Notes under the pieces: model-generated
Told to the model about the DNA's origin: nothing
The model's input: the letters and a program-made list of their open reading frames with translations, nothing else
Databases searched by the model: none
Position numbers and translations under genes: made by a program
In this document: in pieces, positions 23,160 to 25,871 of the stretch
Layout of the letters: each line of letters starts with the position of its first letter
How positions within the stretch are numbered: position 1 is the first letter of the stretch
Origin: Candidatus Parcubacteria bacterium
GTDB lineage: Bacteria; Patescibacteriota; Minisyncoccia; Phycocordibacterales; CAIZLB01
Length of the DNA: 25,871 nucleotides
Reading direction: 5' to 3'
Assembly (NCBI GenBank): GCA_014378965.1
Contig: JACMMR010000057.1
Coordinates: forward strand, 1-25,871

Positions 23160-24566
23160 ATGCAAACAACTTCAAAATTTACAAAACAAAACACACAACC
23201 TTCTATAGCACATAGCTTGAGATTGCCGCCATACAGTCTAGAGGCTGAACAGGCCGTACTTGGCTCTATCATGATTCGACCTGATGCTTATGCAGAGATT
23301 GCTGATATTACCACAGAGGATAATTTTTATAGTGAAAAACACAAAAAAATTTATAAAGGAATTTTAGAGCTTCTAGAAAAAGGTAATCCGGTTGACTACT
23401 TGTCTCTTAAAACTACATTGGACAATATGGGCTATTTAGACCAGATTGGTGGTGCATCATACCTAGCAGAGCTCGTTCAAATGGTTCCCTCAGCTTCTAA
23501 CATTGAATATTATGCTCGCATTCTTGAAAAGAAGTTTATGATGAGACATCTAATCAATGCTTCTGAAAAAATCGGTAGTCTCGGCTATGCTGAACAAGGT
23601 GATCTTGAAGACATCATGGACTCAGCAGAAAAAGAAATTTTTTCTATAACAAACAAAAACTCAAAAACGACAGTGACTTCAATGAAAGAAGGTATGATTG
23701 AGGCCTGGGATAGTATTGACAAGATTCACAATAGTGGTGACGAACTTCGTGGTGTACCGACCGGTTTTCCTGACTTGGACAATAAGCTTTCTGGTCTTCA
23801 AAAATCAGACCTAATTATCTTAGCAGCACGTCCATCTTGCGGTAAGACATCTCTCGCTTTGGACATTGCTCGAAATGCAGCAGTGCATCACGGTGTACCT
23901 GTTCTTATATTTTCTCTTGAGATGAGTAGTCAGCAACTTTTATATCGTATGATTTCGTCTCATTCAAGAGTTGATTCATGGAAACTTCGTACTGGAAAAT
24001 TAAATTTAAATAACTCTGAAGAATATGAAAGACTTCAAACTGGTATATCAGAGCTTTCAAATGCCCCGATATATATTGATGATCAAGCTGGAACGAACAT
24101 TGTAAAAATGAGAAGTACAGCACGTAAGATAAAATCAGAAAGAAAGTTAGGGTTGATTGTAGTCGATTACTTGCAGCTTATGTCCCCTACTCAAAGTCGA
24201 AATTCAGATAATGTGGTGCAGCAAATCTCAGAGATTTCGAAATCTTTAAAACACTTGGCTCGTGAGCTTGATGTACCTGTTCTAGCTCTTTCTCAACTTT
24301 CTCGTGCCGTTGAGCAGCGTCAAGGAAAACCAAGACTATCAGATCTTCGTGACTCAGGATCTATTGAGCAAGATGCAGATATCGTTATGTTTATTCACCG
24401 AGAGGATAAATATAAAGATCACTCAGAGCGAGACAATATCGCTGAGATCTTGATTGAGAAGCACAGAAACGGTCCTACGGGCGCTATAAAGCTTAAGTTT
24501 GATGAGAAACATTCTTCATTTCTTTCTCTGGAGAAGGGTGATTATTCTGATTTTGACAATGAATAA
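23160..24566 (+). CDS. dnaB: Replicative DNA helicase DnaB
   Basis: Hexameric helicase that unwinds DNA at the replication fork on the lagging strand, partner of DnaG. The 468-aa length is normal. The N-terminal DnaB_N domain begins PPYSLEAEQAVLGSIM (24-39). The RecA-like motor carries Walker A ARPSCGKTS (223-231; the Cys replaces the usual Met), Walker B-type DYLQLM, and LSQLSRAVEQR with DLRDSGSIEQDADIVMF. No intein or insertion is present. It lies between a membrane protein (9 nt upstream) and recR (3 nt downstream), giving a replication/repair run. Confidence 0.97.
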   Translation: MQTTSKFTKQNTQPSIAHSLRLPPYSLEAEQAVLGSIMIRPDAYAEIADITTEDNFYSEKHKKIYKGILELLEKGNPVDYLSLKTTLDNMGYLDQIGGASYLAELVQMVPSASNIEYYARILEKKFMMRHLINASEKIGSLGYAEQGDLEDIMDSAEKEIFSITNKNSKTTVTSMKEGMIEAWDSIDKIHNSGDELRGVPTGFPDLDNKLSGLQKSDLIILAARPSCGKTSLALDIARNAAVHHGVPVLIFSLEMSSQQLLYRMISSHSRVDSWKLRTGKLNLNNSEEYERLQTGISELSNAPIYIDDQAGTNIVKMRSTARKIKSERKLGLIVVDYLQLMSPTQSRNSDNVVQQISEISKSLKHLARELDVPVLALSQLSRAVEQRQGKPRLSDLRDSGSIEQDADIVMFIHREDKYKDHSERDNIAEILIEKHRNGPTGAIKLKFDEKHSSFLSLEKGDYSDFDNE

Positions 24567-24569
24567 TAT

Positions 24570-25166
24570 ATGGAAGAATTAACAGAATTATTTAAAAAGT
24601 TTCCGGGTATAGGTCCCAGACAAGCAAAGCGATTTGTTTCTTTTTTGATGCATACAAACAATAGTTATAGGCAAGAATTGATAACTGGGATCACTCATGT
24701 AAATGATAAAGTAGTAACTTGTATTGATTGTAATCGTAAATTTATTAACTATAAAAATACTGACAAATGTAGTGTGTGTATAAAAACACGGGATAATAAA
24801 AATTTACTTATCTTGGCATATGATAATGATATAGAAATATTTGAACGAACGATGGCATACAATGGGCAGTATTTTATTTTGGGAAAATATATTCCGCTGT
24901 TCTCTGAGAAGGCACACGAATATATCGACTTTGATAAACTGTATAAAAGAATAGAAAATTTAAATACAAAAGGATTGGAAGAAATTATTTTAGCATTGAA
25001 TGCAACAAGTGATGGTGACTATACGATAAAGATTTTGAAGGAGAATTTAATGCGAAAATTTCCTAGTTCGAAAATTTCTTTGTTAGGGCGAGGTATTTCG
25101 ACAGGATCTGAGATCGAATATGCGGACCAGGAGACGTTACGTGAGGCGTTGAAGTTTAGGAGATAG
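24570..25166 (+). CDS. recR: Recombination mediator RecR
   Basis: Works with RecO and RecF to load RecA on gapped DNA. The protein is 198 aa, a standard length. An N-terminal helix-hairpin-helix (FPGIGPRQAKR, 11-21) is followed by the C4 zinc finger (C51, C54, C67, C70). The TOPRIM domain (LILAYDNDIEIFERT) follows, and the C-terminal Walker-like GRGISTGSEIEYAD motif closes the protein. The ATG comes 3 nt after the dnaB stop, so the pair is translationally linked. In many bacteria recR pairs with dnaX or ybaB instead; the dnaB link here is less usual. Confidence 0.95.
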   Translation: MEELTELFKKFPGIGPRQAKRFVSFLMHTNNSYRQELITGITHVNDKVVTCIDCNRKFINYKNTDKCSVCIKTRDNKNLLILAYDNDIEIFERTMAYNGQYFILGKYIPLFSEKAHEYIDFDKLYKRIENLNTKGLEEIILALNATSDGDYTIKILKENLMRKFPSSKISLLGRGISTGSEIEYADQETLREALKFRR

Positions 25167-25167
25167 G

Positions 25168-25206
25168 CAAAATAAATAGTCGGTCCCGTGTTGACGAGAC
25201 CGACTA
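25168..25206 (-). terminator. Terminator of the 153-aa gene
   Basis: TAGTCGGTC/GACCGACTA (perfect 9 bp) with a nested CGT/ACG pair in the loop. On the minus strand it is followed by TTTATTTTG, so it ends the gene at 25229-25690. On the plus strand there is no T run, so recR is not clearly terminated by it. Confidence 0.75.
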
Positions 25207-25228
25207 GAAGTGAGATAGTTCGCCAGAG

Positions 25229-25690
25229 TTAAAGATCTTCGACGAGGAAAACCCGAAAGCGTTCATCGAAACAACTTTCATTATTACAGAAGTTGAATTT
25301 TGAAGGATTGTCAAGCCAGCTTTTACCAAAACAACTGTAACCATTTCTTTCCCAAAACAGAAACAATTTGTTTCGTCCCTCAACTACTATTACGATGTGT
25401 TCTGGACAGAGGTTAATGTGCTGCTTTTTGAAGAGGAGCATCTCAAGCGGAGTTCCGGGTCGAAAATTACGACCATGTTTCTCAGCAAGCGCTCTGATAG
25501 CTTTGATACCATCTTCAGTTTTGAATTTTTTTTTCATTTCAAGGAAATTGCCAGCAACAGGACCTTTTGGGAGTTCTGTAGCAAAATTCTCATCGGTTAG
25601 TTCTTTTAAATGAGATCTAAGAAAAGGGATACTGTCATAAGTCGAGACTATGGTCGAACCTTGAGGTACGTCAAATGGGATAATTTCCAT
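25229..25690 (-). CDS. Hypothetical soluble protein, 153 aa
   Basis: Not recognised. No signal peptide or membrane span. The N-terminal half is mixed alpha/beta, with a helical segment around residues 50-75 (EMKKKFKTEDGIKAIRALAEK). The second half has strand-like stretches (HIVIVVEGRNKLFLFWE) and four Cys (about C94, C120, C135, C140) that do not form a regular zinc motif I can name. The gene stands alone with its own promoter (25766-25794) and terminator (25168-25206), and its base use is somewhat richer in G+C than its neighbours. Confidence 0.68.
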   Translation of the reverse strand: MEIIPFDVPQGSTIVSTYDSIPFLRSHLKELTDENFATELPKGPVAGNFLEMKKKFKTEDGIKAIRALAEKHGRNFRPGTPLEMLLFKKQHINLCPEHIVIVVEGRNKLFLFWERNGYSCFGKSWLDNPSKFNFCNNESCFDERFRVFLVEDL

Positions 25691-25765
25691 ATTATTTATT
25701 TTGGTTTGGTTTGATTTTTGTGTAAATTTTCACACGTGACAACGTAGTCAGGTTAATATTTGTAA

Positions 25766-25794
25766 ATAATAACATATTTTATATACAAAGTCAA
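25766..25794 (-). promoter_or_regulatory. Promoter of the 153-aa gene
   Basis: TTGACT (25789-25794), 17 nt, TATTAT (25766-25771) on the minus strand. The leader would be about 70 nt and contains a small ACGT-TGTC-ACGT repeat. Confidence 0.55.
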
Positions 25795-25817
25795 TATATT
25801 ATTGTCATACAAATTGT

Positions 25818-25846
25818 TTGACAAGTCCTCATCCATTTTATACAAT
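25818..25846 (+). promoter_or_regulatory. Promoter at the right edge of the window
   Basis: TTGACA (25818-25823), 17 nt, TACAAT (25841-25846), followed after 6 nt by an ATG at 25853. The spacing again suggests a leaderless message. Confidence 0.65.
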
Positions 25847-25852
25847 ACTCTC

Positions 25853-25871
25853 ATGAAAACAAAAACTTTCA
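25853..25871 (+). CDS. Start of a gene that runs off the window
   Basis: Only the first six codons (MKTKTF) are visible. The call rests on the strong promoter just upstream, and no function can be assigned. Confidence 0.4.

Noticed and set aside
1..25871. tRNA, rRNA, insertion sequence or prophage
   Set aside because: I found no cloverleaf, rRNA block, transposase or integrase motif, or terminal inverted repeats with target duplications.

Overview
The window is AT-rich and very densely packed. It carries housekeeping genes (rpoD, dnaG, mnmA, mltG, greA, ychF, cysS, dnaB, recR) mixed with many small or unrecognised membrane proteins. The reduced gene style, a surface protein with a poly-glycine linker and a C-terminal peptidoglycan-binding domain, and a protein resembling the membrane-proximal part of CPR conjugation-type ATPases all suggest a Patescibacteria (CPR) genome, most likely of the Parcubacteria lineage. 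That placement is an inference from gene content. I saw no rRNA, tRNA, CRISPR array, transposase or phage gene.

Layout. Positions 1-3188 (minus) resemble the macromolecular-synthesis operon: a small orphan gene, an intrinsic terminator, dnaG, then rpoD, which overlaps the dnaG end and runs off the window. Positions 3231-8204 (minus) hold two PD-(D/E)XK nucleases, one fused to an ATP-cone, and a 1083-residue secreted protease with six Asp-box repeats, two fibronectin type III domains and a peptidoglycan-binding tail. Positions 8335-12246 (minus) are a likely operon greA, a membrane protein, mltG, mnmA. An isolated small plus-strand gene with its own promoter and terminator follows, then ychF and two small membrane proteins.

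The most striking region is 15395-16833 (minus), a compact metal-response operon, most likely for copper. Its promoter (TTGACG-17-TATAAT) has a CsoR-type palindrome filling the spacer. The first gene is a 25-residue peptide with eight cysteines, a miniature metallothionein candidate too short for ordinary gene calling. An intergenic hairpin, csoR with the Cys-His-Cys copper fingerprint, a MauE/DoxX-like membrane protein and a Met-rich DUF305 protein follow. The inferred logic is that copper releases CsoR, the tiny thiolate peptide is made first and most, and the membrane-associated proteins act at the envelope.

The rest holds a DUF3592-like protein, small isolated plus-strand genes at 17732 and 19858, a glycosyltransferase/SPFH pair, a multi-pass membrane protein divergent from cysS, a candidate structured RNA behind cysS, a membrane protein-dnaB-recR run, and a small minus-strand orphan (25229-25690). 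Several starts lie only 6-9 nt after a good -10 box, which suggests leaderless mRNAs. No gene-free stretch exceeds 300 bases; the longest, 22470-22691, contains the candidate RNA.
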